NCBI GenBank assembly: GCA_013398055.1 | Contig: VZRS01010741.1 | Span: forward strand, 1 to 64,000 | Source: Ifrita kowaldi | Taxonomy: Eukaryota; Chordata; Aves; Passeriformes; Cinclosomatidae | Length of the DNA: 64,000 bases | Reading direction: 5' to 3' | Shown here: piece by piece, positions 39,227-52,880 of the stretch | Position numbering within the stretch: position 1 is the stretch's first letter | Layout: each line of letters opens with the position of its first letter | Position numbers and translations under genes: made by a program | Notes under the pieces: generated by a model | The model's database searches: none | Told to the model about the DNA's origin: nothing | The model's input: only the letters and a program-made list of their open reading frames with translations

Positions 39227-42200
39227 ATTGCATGGTCTATGAGAATTTTGCAGGACACTTAGGAGCACAGTGCATTAAGTACTGTCAGCCAATGAAACGG
39301 ATGTTATTAGCTGACAAATGCAGTGCGCATGATGACTGCCTAGACTTGAGCAGAGTTTTCAGTGTTGCTTCCACTGGTGGTGCCTCTGACAGGGACACTA
39401 AAGAACCAGGGGATCTGCTACAGGACCGAGGATGAAAGTGACAAATAGACCTGAAGTCTCCCACTCTTCTTTTCCTTATCATGTTTAGGATTATTAACAG
39501 GGGATTGCTGCAAAGTTTACCATAATCTTTGTGGCTGCATCCAGCCAGTGATGTTCATCAGGTGCTTACACAATAAAATAGGGTGATTTTTTTTTTCCCT
39601 GTACAGTTTCACAATCTCAAAAAAAGTATTTTCAATTCAATTCAAAATCACCATTTTAAAAACCAAAATATGCATCTGATGGGTCCTTTTTAGCTCAAAA
39701 GTTTTTTAAATATTAATTGATGCATAAATCAAAAGACCCTGAGGTTACCACAATAAAAAAGAATGACAGAGCAAAGAGAATTCTTCAGAGCAATACTTTC
39801 TTCATGTTTACATGTTTCCCTAGGCATTTTATTTTGGCTGTTAGGACAAGCTGTAGAAGTGAAGTAACAAGTGTGACTTTGCAAGCTATCTCTAATTGTA
39901 AAGCTTAGAAAATTACTTATTGCCTGTCTCTTTGCATAGAAGCAATTACTATTTTTAAATTGTTAACTTTTTCTTGCTGTGCTTGATAATATATGATAAG
40001 TATTTATCCCTTTTGGAGTTCAGCTTGAGATGTACTGCATTCTTAGCCTAGTATTATGCTGAAGTGTACTGGATATTAATAAGCTATCATCATTCATTCA
40101 GACAGAGCTGATATTATTGCAACATCTAAACTGTTATATCTTTGCACTACGCTCTCCTTTTTCCCCCATTAAAATGCTATGATTCTATGATTATCCAAAA
40201 TTGTCAGACTGGGATCATGGTCCTAAACTAATGACTCTGAATGATTTTAGATGTTTATAGACCAATATCTTCTTTAAAATTCAAGTTATATAAAATGTGC
40301 AAAGGAGTAGTGGTGAAAAAGGAATAGTGGTGAAAACATTAGCTCTTGTCGGGCACAGCTAGAAGTCCTAATTCCCAGCTGCAGAAATGTGTTGCCTCGT
40401 GAAGCTTTCTCCAGGATGTTGTGAATCTGAACTTCCTGTTTCTAAGGAGGTTTGGCTTCAACGGGAAATAAAGAGGTAGCTCCCACCCACTCCACCTTAA
40501 CCTATATCAGGAGTTTCCAACCCAGTCCTGATTTAGGCTTAGACAAAACTCACGTACCCACGGTTGAAACACTGCTGTATCCACAGTTACCATGCAACAT
40601 TTTGGCAGTGCAAGGACCAAAAGGCTGCCTTTTCAATGAAAAAGGGAAGAGTCAGAGAACATACCCATCTGAATGTAGGAGTGAGTTTCAGAGACTTGCA
40701 ATTGCAAATTCAGAGCATAAATCCAAGTGAGCCTCCATTTCAAGAAAACTCCTCTCTGTTGTCCCTTGTGCATCCATGTTTGTACCATGAGGGCTGTGAT
40801 GACACTCCTTGAAACTCCATTTTCCCGGTTACATGCAATATGTTGAATATAAGATTGAAACTTTATTTGACATTTTTCACAACCAGCAACTTACATGGAC
40901 TTTGATATTATAAAAGGAAGGTAATCAAAGGAGCAGAAAAGGAACTGATGGTCTTGTGAAACAGTTCTAGACATGTGAGGTCTGATTCTCTTACAGATAT
41001 TTAAATGGGGTGAATGGTAGAGAATTAAGTCACATATAAATCGTTTTGATCACTTCTCAGCTTTAGAAACTATTTTGAGGATCTTCCTTCCAACCAGTAA
41101 TTATCAAAATTATTTTGAAGAGATAATGATTTCTGACTCAAGAGTCATACTGTGTGCTTCACTGCTTATTTGATAAAGTTATGTAATAGGCCAGACCTCT
41201 TAGCCTGCTTAACATCTACTCTGGCTTGAAGTTTTCTATTATCACACATGAGGAAAAAAGTTAGAAACAGAGTTCAATAGGAAGAAAAACTGTGGTGATC
41301 AGGCCTAGGTCTTGGCCAGAAAAGAGCATCAATCAGCAGTTTGTTTACATGCACGTGGATACCTTTATCCCCTCTCCTCCCATATTCATTGTCCTCCATC
41401 TACCTTGACCTCTCCTTTACCTTGCCTTTGGACTTTCCCATAAGCATTCCATAGTAAAGTTTTGTTCAATCTAACAAAACCCTTCCCATATCCCAGGACA
41501 GGTTTTTAAGAGACTACTTTTTACCAGTTAAAAAGTTGCAGTTGGACATCCTCAAGGCTTTGGTTGACTCCTCCTAAGGCCTATCAGGCAGTGATCTGAG
41601 AGCTCTGGATTTTCCAGTGTCTCTGTTATATCCTGGTACTTAGTTTGTGTATCTGGCTGCTTAATTTATTACTTCATATGGTTCTTTATACTGAGCAGCC
41701 CATACACAAGCTGGCCTCACAAACGAGGTGTCCTTACCTTGCCCTTACATACCCTCACACTCTGAGCACGCAGATCTCTCCGTTCGGCTGTAGAGACTTG
41801 ATTGTAACTCAAATCACTTAACATTGGACAGTGTTCAAAGAGAATTCCAATTTAAATAAAACAAAGCCAAGAGAGTTAGTGAAATAAGCAACGCTTTTCA
41901 CAGGCCCAAGACCTGTACAACATGAGAAACCAACCACAGAAGGGTTCCCAGGAGTGAGTACAAATTAATTTGTTAATATCTAAAAGACTTACACTTTTGA
42001 AAAGAAAAGCACTGACTGTTTTGTCAATGACCATTTGGCCAGCAGACCTATGTAACCGATAAACCAATAAACTTTTCCATTTCATTTATAAAGAAAATTA
42101 TTATTTATGTATCTTTTTTTATTGAACAATTATTTTTAGTATGTATCAGTTTTGTGTAGAACTATAAGAGCAAAGGAAAAAATACTAGTTTTCCATTATA

Positions 42201-42556
42201 AAAAAGAAAAAAAGAAAATGCCTTTTAAAGAAACAATACTTCTCATGAAATGTACCCCTTCTGTGAGAGTCTGAAATTTAAATATCCTATTTAAAATGAA
42301 AGAAGATAAATAACAATAAAGGCACTTCAAAAGACACAAATAGAATACTGCAAGCTTCAGATAAAGGTTTATATAATACGTGTCAAACTTCCAAAATATA
42401 ATCTGTCTTTAAATATGTTGACCTTGTGGAAAGTGCTGTTTGGTTTTTGCAGCAGTGCTTAGGCTTTTTCACTAAAGTTGTAAATGCAGAGACATGCTCC
42501 TCCAAGAATTTTTTATTAAAGCTGTTGTTCCTTTAAAAAAACATACATCAGGTTAG
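39227..42556. other. Unique non-coding stretch
   Basis: No gene recognised. A CTATGATTCTATGATT stretch at about 40178-40193 looks like two CR1 tail units, but no CR1 body precedes it. A 17-bp tandem duplication (40301-40334) precedes one copy of the TGTCGGGCACAG motif. Confidence 0.5.
40301..40358 (+). repeat. 17-bp tandem duplication plus TGTCGGGCACAG motif
   Basis: Two adjacent 17-base units (40301-40317 and 40318-40334) differ by one base; the CG-containing 12-mer TGTCGGGCACAG follows at 40347-40358. The 12-mer recurs at 36346-36357 (plus) and 48869-48880 (minus), and the segment GTGAAAACA upstream of it is shared with the 48.9-kb copy. Possible remnant of an old dispersed repeat that I cannot name. 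Confidence 0.5.
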
Positions 42557-42832
42557 AATCGTACAATCATAGAACCATAGAATTTGGTTTGGGTTGGAAG
42601 GGACCTAAAAGACCATCTAGTTCCAACCCCCCTGCCATGGGCAGGGACACCTTTCACTTGACCCGCTTACTCAATGCCCTGTCCAGCCTGGCCTTGAACC
42701 CTTCCAAGGATGGGGGAGAGGAGGAGTCTACAAGTTGTTTGGCGAACTCTTTCCAGTGTCTCAGCACCCTTAAAGAATTTCTTCCTAATATCTAATCTAA
42801 ACATACCCTCTTTCAGTTTAAAGCTGTTATTG
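42557..42832 (-). mobile_element. CR1 LINE 3' fragment, antisense
   Basis: A textbook reverse-complement CR1 end: AATCATAGAACCATAGAAT, TTTGGGTTGGAAGGGACCT, AAGACCATCTAGTTCCAACC, CCTGCCATGGGCAGGGACAC, GTCCAGCCTGGCCTTGAAC, TTCCTAATATCTAATCTAAA. It is less decayed than the copies at 17 and 20 kb, so probably a younger subfamily. The element is truncated at its 5' end (right side). Open frames at 42589-42946 are antisense shadows. Confidence 0.95.
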
Positions 42833-45800
42833 ATTTCAAACAGTCTTTGTGCTTATTCATACTCTAGCAGCTCAAGACTTGGACTCTTCTCATGGCGTTG
42901 CTGCTGTAGCAGATATTTTGGTTACCCATTGGGGACCCTCACCTAATCCAGGCTGAAGAGGTTCAGATTCCATCTGCGCTCCCTGGTACTGATTGAAAGT
43001 TGGTTTCCAGGACACTTCTGTGGCAGTGAGGTAGATGCCTTCTGGTAAGAACTTAAAGGGTTAAGTGCTACTAGAAGGTAAATAGAATGAAGTGGTGGGA
43101 CCCAAATGCAAATTTAGTTATCCAGTGTGCAGGTCATGCAGGATTTAAGGGAACCAGGTTTAGTCCTTCCCTCCTGTATTACCAAGTAGAAAAGGCATCC
43201 GACAACTTCAATTTCTCACTTTAGCTTCAACACTTAAAATGAGTTTTGGCTGGTTTGGGGCTTGGGTTTGTGTGGGTGCATATGTGAGTGGCAGCCTCTA
43301 GAGAAACTAGAGCACTGGCTTCAGGCTAATCTGGCTGCTGATCACATACAATTGTTTGGTGAATGACTGGATGAGGAGGCCTTTCCTCTGATTAAATAGG
43401 GATTCAAGACAATGTGGTTTCATGTGTGTCAAGGGTCAATATATAAGAAAAAGTTTCTTACGGCACTCAAGCTGGTACTCATTACAACCCTAATAAAATG
43501 CTTATGAAAGGGAAAAAATGTATTCAAGTAAAGAGTACATTTCCATGTTCTTTTCAATAACCAAGCTAACACATGCAACACAGTTTGGTGGTAATATGGA
43601 GGAAATTCTAAAGGAGGAAAATTAGCTAGAAAAACTACATATACAAAATTTACCAGTCTTCCTGAAAGCAGGTCTGCAGAGATTAAGGCAAACCAAATGT
43701 GCCTCATTACAGACAAAATATTTAGTGAATGCTTATATTTAAGTCAATTTATAGGGGGTTTTTTCATATTTAATAGCACTTTTTCCTTAAAAAAATGAAC
43801 CTGCTAAATCAATGACTGTATTAGGTCTTCAAAGCTCTGTTCCTGATAGCAGTTTGGAGAAGGAAAATAATACCATGAGACATTCCTCATACATGGAAGG
43901 AATTGCTTTGACTCTCAGCAAGAAAAGTCTAAATTATTCTGTCTCTAATCCAGGTGTAATCAAGTTAATTTACTTTATGCACCCTTGTCTGGGAGAAACA
44001 CTTTTCTGGTGAAGAGTACAGCTAATTACATTGGAATTAAAGCTTAATATTTCCATCTACTAAAGAACCGTAACTCAAATTGAAGTGAGAAAAACTGGCA
44101 GATTAAATAAAATAAACCTGGTGTGGTTCTCTGGGCTGGGCAGCAGAACATCAAGGGGCAGCTAGGACCACTTTTTATACATGGTAATTTGTCTTAGAAA
44201 GGGTAATCCCTAACATCCCATTTTTTAACTAGGTATGCTCTGAACATATGAAAGTCATTATTTTAAGGCCAAACAAGTACTATAGATTTATGTGTGTTCC
44301 TGGGGTTTCAAAAACATGGAAAAACAAGAAGAATGTTTAATAGCTGTATTTAGGATACTGATAATTGCTGTGACATCTATAAAGATGTGGAAAGAATGGT
44401 AAATGAAAAGAGAAACTCATTTGTTTACAATGACAATTCTGGAGTACTATTAATGGTTATATTGCAGTTTCATCTGAGGAAATTATGTCTTTGATTTATT
44501 TAGTGTGTATTTGGTCTTAATTCACACGGGAACTGCATCTCGTGCAAAGGAAATTGCGATGTAAGAAGTTTGGACATTCTTTTCCCAGCATTTAATGTGC
44601 TATTTCATTATTTGGAACATAAAATAAAAGTCAATTAGACACTAAAAAAGCTGGAAGGGCTTTGAGAAGAAACATTTAACAGCCATTTAGATGTCAAGCT
44701 GAAAATACTTAAGAGTTCACACTGAATGGAAGTTTATGTTCAAAAATATTTGAACATCATATATTGAGGAAACCCTGTACGTCAACTTCTATATGTTTCC
44801 TTTATAGGAACTTTTAGAGAAAGCAAAATATAACTGTTTATAAATGTATCACTGCTCCAGATTTTGTTTTAGCATTTTACTTTGGATTCCGTTTAAACTG
44901 GTTTATTTGTTCAAATGTTGTTTAGCTCAGTAGGTTTATCTCATATAAATGCACCATTTTTTCCTTTGTGTTTGATATTTTCTGTCTTAAGACTAACAAA
45001 TGAGAAATGTTCTTCTTCCTTGTTAGTCCACAACTGTTCTGTATGGATCTTCTATTTCACCAATGTCCAAAATCTAAGGATTTTGGTTGAATTTCTGGGA
45101 CTTCATTACAAACTTATTTTTGCTCTTTCTGGCAAGGTAAAGTTATCTGCAAGGAGAAGCAAACAGATTATGAAAGTCACAGCTTGCTAAATTAAGGGTT
45201 CTGATGAGGAAAGAAAGCTATAATAAGGTTTAACAGGTTAAAATAATGGTTAAAAATACTCTCTCAGTATAAGAAGAGAATGAAGACAGTTAAGGTCTTA
45301 TATTTTTCAAAGTTAGAACAAGTATTGAAGAAAAACCTCTGAAACTGTAGTAAGGCCATATATGATAAGATACAATCTATAGGAACGAAAAATAATACAT
45401 CATTTTGCCATGCAGTATCACAGAAATTGATTATATTGTGTGAAGTATTAAAATGTAGATTGATGGAATTGATTGATCAAGAGAAAACTGAACCACTACC
45501 AAATTTTCACTGCTAAATGAAAGACTGCCATGTGCCTTCCCTCTCTTACTTCTACAGTCTAAGTGCACATAGAGGGAGTCAGAAACTAGGTTTAAACTAG
45601 TTCAAATGAGACATTATAACCAAATCTTTTTCAATATATTTTTCATAGTGCTGAAAAACTATGAAGTTCGGTGAGCAATGCTATAGGAAAAAGTCTGCCT
45701 AATTAAATTGCTGTAAACCATTTATTATTACTGCAGTAACTAAGAAAAAGAAACAGCAAAGGTAAAAGTATTAAGAAGTTATTACATCATGTCTCTTGAT

Positions 45801-48800
45801 ATTTAATAAGCTCTAAATATGACATGAAAATCAAGGTTTTATGAAACACTTGGAACTTCAACTCTTGGTAGTAGTGCACTGCTATTTCTTACTGAAAGAA
45901 AACCAGGCACTGGTTGATAGAAGAAGCAATATAATAAAAAATTGTAATAATGAACTGGCTGGGAATACCTGGGAAACTTACTTCTAGTTGGAAAATGCTG
46001 AGTTTCTTAGTTGTGGGAGCAAAGTCTAGTTAAAATTATTGAAGACAGAATAGGAAGGGCAAAAGAGTGAGGCTAGCACACTCTCCTGAGTGTTGGAAGA
46101 GGCAGCTTTTGGACTTTTGGTGTCACATCTCCAGCACGTGCCGAGCAAACAAGAGTGCTTCCAGTACCTTTGGCCTCACCTACTCTTTTGAGGCAGTTTT
46201 AAAATAAAATATTACTTTCCTCCTCTGAAAAGGCTCAAATGCTTACACTAAGGCAAGGAATAAAGGTTATATATTATCTGCTGACTCAGGTCCCTGGAGA
46301 GGCACTGCAAACACTCTTGTCACCGTCCTCACAATTTCTAATAAACTCATTTCGGCAGCTCACTGCTCTGTGTTGGATATTGTTAATATTATTCTAACAA
46401 CTTCCAAAAGCGCAGGCAACTCTGCAGCTGCTGCACCCTTCTAGTTTGCACGTGGGAGTGAAAGCAATCTTCAACCTGTTTGACCTTGGTGCAGAGTAGG
46501 CACATACCATTGAAAGACAGAGATGTGAAGCCCAGATACAGAGTGAATGATTCTCTCTGAGGAAATTGCTGATGGCTATTCCCCTGAAGTTCCTGTGGTG
46601 GTGATAATGCATCTCTAAACTATGGGGAGGCCCTGCTTGGTTAAAACACAGGACTTTAAAACTACTTATTAAGGAAAGGTCTTAAAGATTAACTACTTTA
46701 TAGCATAAGAAATTTAAGAAAGCTCTTAACGTTCCTAAACCAAGGCATTCTAAAATGTTCTGGAAGTTATGGAAAAAAATGTTTTATCTCGCAGAAGTCT
46801 ATAGCAAGAGAACAAGTTTTATTTGAAAACTTTGTTTTCTCTTGCAACTTTCCAATAATCTCATCCACTGGGGAGTATCAATTGCCCATTAACAAGCATT
46901 TTATGATAAACAGCTGCACTTGAAAACTGAGCTGGATTTGAAACCAGAGAAGTGAGATTACTGCATTCAGACTGCAGAAAATAGAAAGGAATTTTGCCAT
47001 GTTTTCTGTGGAAAGATGAAAAGACAACTTGCAATTTTTTGCCTAAACCAGTAAATGAATACAAATTGCTCAACTCATCTCAGCAAGCATAAATCAGACT
47101 TTTCACCCTTCTCAAACCATTTTACATATGCCTGCATTTATCCTGGAGCACTGATAGTCTATGATTAATTCAAAACAAGAAATTTAAACAAAATTGGTCA
47201 TTTTTAATAGAAGCTTGCAGGAAATTTTATTTAAAGGCTGCCAGCCAGAGGCAGCACTGCTGTGATATTCCAGCTTGAAGTTTGTTTCTACCTTTCTGGA
47301 TTAATTTAATTTGGATTAATTATGATATGGATTAATTAAATTACAAAACGTATCACAAAAGCCTCTGTCATACTCATTTTTCTTCATCTATCACTTAGAT
47401 TATATCAGACCTAGGGAGAGTGCAAACCATGATGAACCTTGCCTTTTGGAACCTGGAATGCATTTGGCTGGCAGTCAGTTTGAAGACCTAATAAAGGTTT
47501 TGCTTCTGAAACTGTTCCAAAATGTTGAGAATTTATAATTGCATCTGTCTGGCAGTATTATTATATTTCCAACTGAATAATGTTGATCCAAGTTAGATTT
47601 CAGACCCCTTTTACTTTGGGAAAATCTAGAGATACTAAATAAAATTGTTAAAGAATATAATTAAATAAGCACTTCATTAGATGTCTCCATAGACTCATTT
47701 AATTGAATTGAAACATTCCATGTTGAAAAAATATTTTAAAGTATCAGTCACTAGAGAAAATTTTTAAAATTGCCTCACTATATTGCTGAAAACTTTATGA
47801 ATTTTACCAGTTTAAACTTTTAAGCAGAGAACACATAAAATTTTGTTATGAATTCACAAATATTCTCAATGTTTACATAATGATTCCTCTTCAAAGATGA
47901 AAGAATGAATGGAGAATAAATAAATTGTGACCTTCCTGCAAAAACAACTTTACCTTTAAAGATGGATCATGTAGAGTGATGCTTCGCTGCTTCCAATACA
48001 TTAATAGTTATTAAGCTGACAGAAAGTCAATTTCACCATAACTTGTTCTGTCCCAGAAAGCAACAGCAAAATGAAAAAAAAATAAAAGGAGGACATTCAA
48101 TTCATGCTTCCTGCAAATGTCATTGTACACTTTAACAGAAAAAAAGTCTTTACAGACATTAATGTAGAAGCTGTACATAAAATTTAAAAAACCCCAAAAC
48201 CTATATATATCCTGTACTGGTTTAGGAGTTCGCTGATTTTGCAGTGCAATGATCCTTCGAAGTCATGCAGGACAAGTGTCTTTAACAGCCAACAATGCCT
48301 GATAGGGGTATGATTTCTGCAACGCCTAAAGCAGTACTGGGAGAACATGAAATCACATAGACATCACTACTATACAGGTATTTAGAAATAAATTATTCTA
48401 AAGGGCAGCTAGTATAATTTGCCATGCCAGTTAGTTACTGCATGCTAATAAGGGTATATGACATAAATAGCATTTGACACAAACAAAAGCATTACGGAAG
48501 TATTCTTAAAGATAGCAAAAAATATGCAGATTAATATACTAAAAAAGACACCCAAGAAATGTAGAAAATGGGACATTTTGGATTCTGGAAATGAAAAATG
48601 CCAAACAGATTTATACAAGGATTTATCTTATTTTTACTGTACTGAGATTAATGTGAGTATACACTGTATATATTTCCAGCAACTCAGTTATATTAGCTGA
48701 TTGAACATATGCAGCACAGAAAGAAACTGTTACATGACATGGTCATCTAATTATCTAGTGTATTATATTAAGCTACAGTCAATTGCAATTAAACAAGTGA

Positions 48801-50059
48801 TAGCGTGGATCAGGCACTGAAATTCAGATCCCACTTTAACTCTAAAATGATAATCTGAAACTTATCCTCTGTGCCCGACAGTGAAACACCAGTGTTTTCA
48901 CAACTTGGCCATCTCAGAGTTGTTTGCTGCTAATGAGATGAGTAACACAAGCTGTTCACAGAGATCATAAGAGCTGAGCTTTTCCATATGGAAACTTTAA
49001 TGTGCAATCTAAATGCACCTTGGTGAACATTGGTGTTCCAGGGGGTCCAGAAATGCCTTACAGAGAAGAGATAGAGAACTATTTCCCAATTCAGTATGAT
49101 TAAGCACTCCATAAATCTTTTTTTTTTTTGTTCACAGAGCACAGGCATTTCTGGAATCTGAGCTAAAGTGATAAACACTGTCCTAAATGTTATTTCATAA
49201 GTGTTACTTAAAGCTTTACTATTTCAAGACTGCTATTTTGGTGCAGACTTTAAGTCACTTATGTATTAGAGATATATCCTTATATGGCAACTCACATTAA
49301 ACAGAGATTTATAATTTCTTTTAGGCAAAAAATACAGTGCAATGGAGTGACTTGGAAACAGAATAACACAGGACATAATAAAGAAGAAGAACCAGAAGTT
49401 CACTGAGACAAATGGCACTTAAAATCCTACAAAGGCTCCTATGGAAAGTGAAAAATTCTCTGGCCTTCATATGACAAAAAGAACCAAACAATTATTTTAA
49501 ACAATTGAACAAACAGCTTGTTTCCTGTCAAATGCTATTTATTTCATACACCCTTGTAAATATGCAGTAACTTACTGTAGAGGACCAGACTTCAGCATGT
49601 TTTGTCTCAAACATTCTCAGTATCACTACAGGAGAGGTGATTGAAAGTGAGGGTCCCATGGAGGTGGGGCAGTGCTGTTCTGAGCCAACTTCCTGCTCTG
49701 CTTTGAGACTGGTGCTCAGTCCCACCCACCCAACTCATTTCCAGGAGAAGGGCTGGCTGTGCATGATACAGAAAACACATGAAAAGTCTAATTTACATAA
49801 GAGGCATGCACCAGGTTAACTAAAAAAAGACACAGATTAGAAAGATGCTTCCTTGCTGATTTTTATCTCTGGCATTTCTTTTTTCTCTCTTCTTCTTCTC
49901 CTCTCTTTCACTTTCTTCATCTCATTGTTTGCCCCAACTCCAGACCATCCACGCAGCAGCACCAATGCTGGATCTAAGGACTGGTGATATCCTTTGATTT
50001 TTCCCCTTGCTTTGCCTGAGCAAAGCACAGCTCTCACATTCTATTCCATACTCCATATT
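42833..50059. other. Long unique non-coding stretch
   Basis: No gene or transposable element recognised over about 7 kb. It contains a phased cluster of GGATTAATT motifs at 47298-47337 and the third (minus-strand) copy of TGTCGGGCACAG at 48869-48880. A pyrimidine-rich run lies at 49870-49920. Confidence 0.5.
47298..47337. promoter_or_regulatory. Candidate homeodomain site cluster (3x GGATTAATT)
   Basis: GGATTAATT occurs at 47298-47306, 47313-47321 and 47329-47337, spaced 15 and 16 bases apart. The reverse complement contains TAATCC, the known preference of K50 homeodomains (OTX, PITX, GSC classes), overlapping the general TAATTA-type core. The spacing could reflect either a homotypic binding-site cluster or an old approximately 15-bp tandem duplication. 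Function is inferred only. Confidence 0.35.
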
Positions 50060-50416
50060 GGACTCTGCTGTGGGAGTGGGGAGCCTGTGTAATGGTGTGT
50101 TGTGGCTTGTGAGCCAGACATGTGAGGAGTTTGTGGTGGGAGTTGAGAACTTACTGAAGTGTACTGGACAAAATAAAGGGTTTGCTATCCATCACTTGTG
50201 GAAGTCTTTTGTAAGAATTTATGGGCTTGTTATCCAACACCTTTTCAGTCTAAATAGTGGGCTGGTTGCCAAAGTTTTGGTGACTGTACAATAAAACATA
50301 ATACTTCCCCACCATGTGGTCCGGTGTCTTTGTTCAGCTTCACGAGAATTTATAAGGAACATTATAGCCCCTACCAGTGGGTTGTGACACTTACTGTGAC
50401 ACTGGGTTGTGACAGT
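50060..50416 (+). mobile_element. Probable LTR-derived segment of an endogenous retrovirus
   Basis: Contains AATAAA signals at 50172-50177 and 50290-50295, followed by a U5-like stretch (GTGGTCCGGTGTCTTTGTTC, ATTTATAAGGAACATTATAG) and an end-like GTGGGTTGTGACAC. This order (poly-A signal, then a GC-richer R/U5 and a terminal GTGACA) is what LTR 3' halves look like. The left boundary is unclear and no retroviral gene is adjacent. Resemblance to avian LTRs is from memory, so the call is tentative. Confidence 0.4.
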
Positions 50417-52880
50417 CTGAGCAGTGCTTGAACAGAGTAACTGCTTTTTATAACAGATTAATTGTTGATACAATTTTATAGCATTTTATTAGGAATGAGA
50501 TTTTCTAGAAGATGAAAGCCAGTAAAGGGACTAGAAAAAACCACCTGTTCTTAATAGAGTTTTTATGAAAATGCCTCAAAAGTGAGATTAATCTAGGAGT
50601 TCCACAGTAATAGGTGTAATCACCTTACTTAAGGAAACACTTTGGTATAGGGTCTAATATGAATCAAAAAGTTTGTTAAGCATTGCTGTCTGGAGATTTG
50701 AATACAAACTTGTTTGATGGGAACCCTGGAGAAAGACAATGAATTATTTTCACATTGAAATGAGTGTCGCTAATATTTCCCCTTTTTAAACTTAGAGAAA
50801 GCACAACATATTTGTGATAGCAATTAAGTGCTGTGTATCTGATCTGGTCCTCCATTACACCTGAATGGCACAGGTAGAAATGTGTACAGTACATAGAGCC
50901 CCAAGAATTTCTCTGTGTTTTCACCTACTCTCTGCGCACAATGAAGTTATGATGCTGAAAAATATTCTTTAAAGGATAATTTAACTACAGCCTCAAATTT
51001 TCATTCTATAGTGGGAATTAATTAAAAATCTATTATTGCTGGTTTATTGGAAATATGAGTACTACCAGTATTCTTCATTTTATTTGATCTGTCTAAACAG
51101 GTAGATTACACATCAAGAAGACAACTGGGTGCCATTTGTATGCAAATCTTTGCCCACAGGGAATTTTTTGGCTAAGTTTCCCAGCAATCATTCCTATGAT
51201 TGAAGACATTTAACATTTTTGATTAAATGACCTTGGCACAAAGACCAGGACCCTACTCATGAGGTCCACTGATGGCATTCTCATCACTACAGAGAAGGAC
51301 TGGAATTTCTCACAGAAATAACCGGATGTTTCTGATATATGAATAACAGTAGTTGAATGAAAATCACCAATGGTATAGACTGGCTGAAATACATAAGGAC
51401 CGAAGAGAAACAAAGAAGAAATATGACTTGGGTTTATTAACTGCAAAATGACTACAAATCATCAAATAACGCAATGGTGGAAAACAGCACTGTGCTGGCT
51501 ACATCACATAAAGTATTTTTAGCATAGTTCTACAGGGCTTCTGTAAAACCACAGTCTGATACATAAAAAAGTATTACCTCAGATTGGACCTCATACAAAG
51601 ACAAATGAAAAAAATCTGGTACTACCAGTCTACCAGAAGAGGTGGTGGATACAAATTTGCACTACAAAACCAATGCATTGTGAATGGAATATAAGGTAGC
51701 CTTTGACTGCCTCCAGTGTCCCCAGCTGATTCCCTACTTGTGGAGAACCCTAGTTTCCCCAACATTTTAAGGGTGGTGTTGGGAAAAATGTGTATTTATA
51801 TACACAGTTAATTTAGATCAGCAAAGGCTTTCAGGCAGATAGAAAATCTAGGCTTTTTAAAACAGAGATAAATTAAATACAATACATGCTATTTTGCACA
51901 ATAATAGTATTTTCTTTATTTTTGCTCATGGAATAAAATATTATTACCAAGAATATTACCTGTGGTAGGGAAAGTAATATTATTAAGCTGACTTTCATAA
52001 AAGTGAATGCTAATTATAGCTGCTAATCCAATGAGACACATTTCAGAGGTGTGCATAATCACTACAAATTTCACCTTTCTGTGAATATATAATGAAGCAT
52101 CAGAGACTTACTTCTAAGCATATCAACTTCTGTCAAGAGATTTTCATTACATCAAACATTGATTAAGCTAAACTTAGGTCTACCATGCAAGAGATGGCTT
52201 TGAAGTGCTGGTAGGCATCATTTAAAATGTATCTTTGCAGAGACCTCTATTACAGTGTGTGAAAAGAAAAGAAAAGAAGGGAATATTGTAAACTTGCATA
52301 ATGTACTTGAAAAGTACAAAGTAGAAAGTTTTTGTGATTTTTGTTAATTTAAATCTGGAGACTGTGGAAGAGAAAAGGATAAGCAATGGAGGTAATTATA
52401 ATTAATACCTTTGATGGTTGTTGTTCTTACACATGGAAAGCTACTGTTAACAAACTGGGAAAAACTTGCCATGCTGTTAGGCTCTATGTGAGATCTTGTG
52501 TGTGGAAACAAGATCTGGGACATGTACATACCCTGTATATACAGAAGAACATATACACACTGTACATATACATACTCTGATACAGGGGAATTCTTCCCTT
52601 TAAAGAGAAAGTCTGTAGTAGTTTATGCAAGTTTTGTGTTACAGACATAGACAAATGCTATCCTAGTGATCTGGTCTCATTTAGCCCCTGTGCCATAGCA
52701 TGTACATTTCTGTCACAGCAATTTCTGCTTATTCGTTTGCTGAATCAAATACAGGAATACATGTATTCCAACATGCTGCACTGTGTCTTTGTCTGGTCCT
52801 GCCAAAATGAACGGTAGCACATTCTCAGGTCTGCGCTATATGTGATAATATGTGATATTATCTTCCTGTTTTACATAGGC
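50417..52880. other. Mostly unique non-coding stretch
   Basis: The first 22 bases are identical to part of the LTR at 52988-53009 (see findings). A (GAAAA)n run lies at 52261-52276. No gene recognised. Confidence 0.5.
52261..52276. repeat. (GAAAA)n short tandem repeat
   Basis: Three consecutive GAAAA units plus one base. Confidence 0.8.

Noticed and set aside
40178..40193. CTATGATTCTATGATT resembling CR1 tail units
   Set aside because: No CR1 body precedes or follows it, so two 8-base units alone do not justify an element call.
52844..52862. Small perfect hairpin (8-bp stem, 3-base loop) just left of the LTR fragment
   Set aside because: Made of AT-rich GATAATAT units and short enough to arise by chance; its nearness to the LTR edge is not evidence of function.
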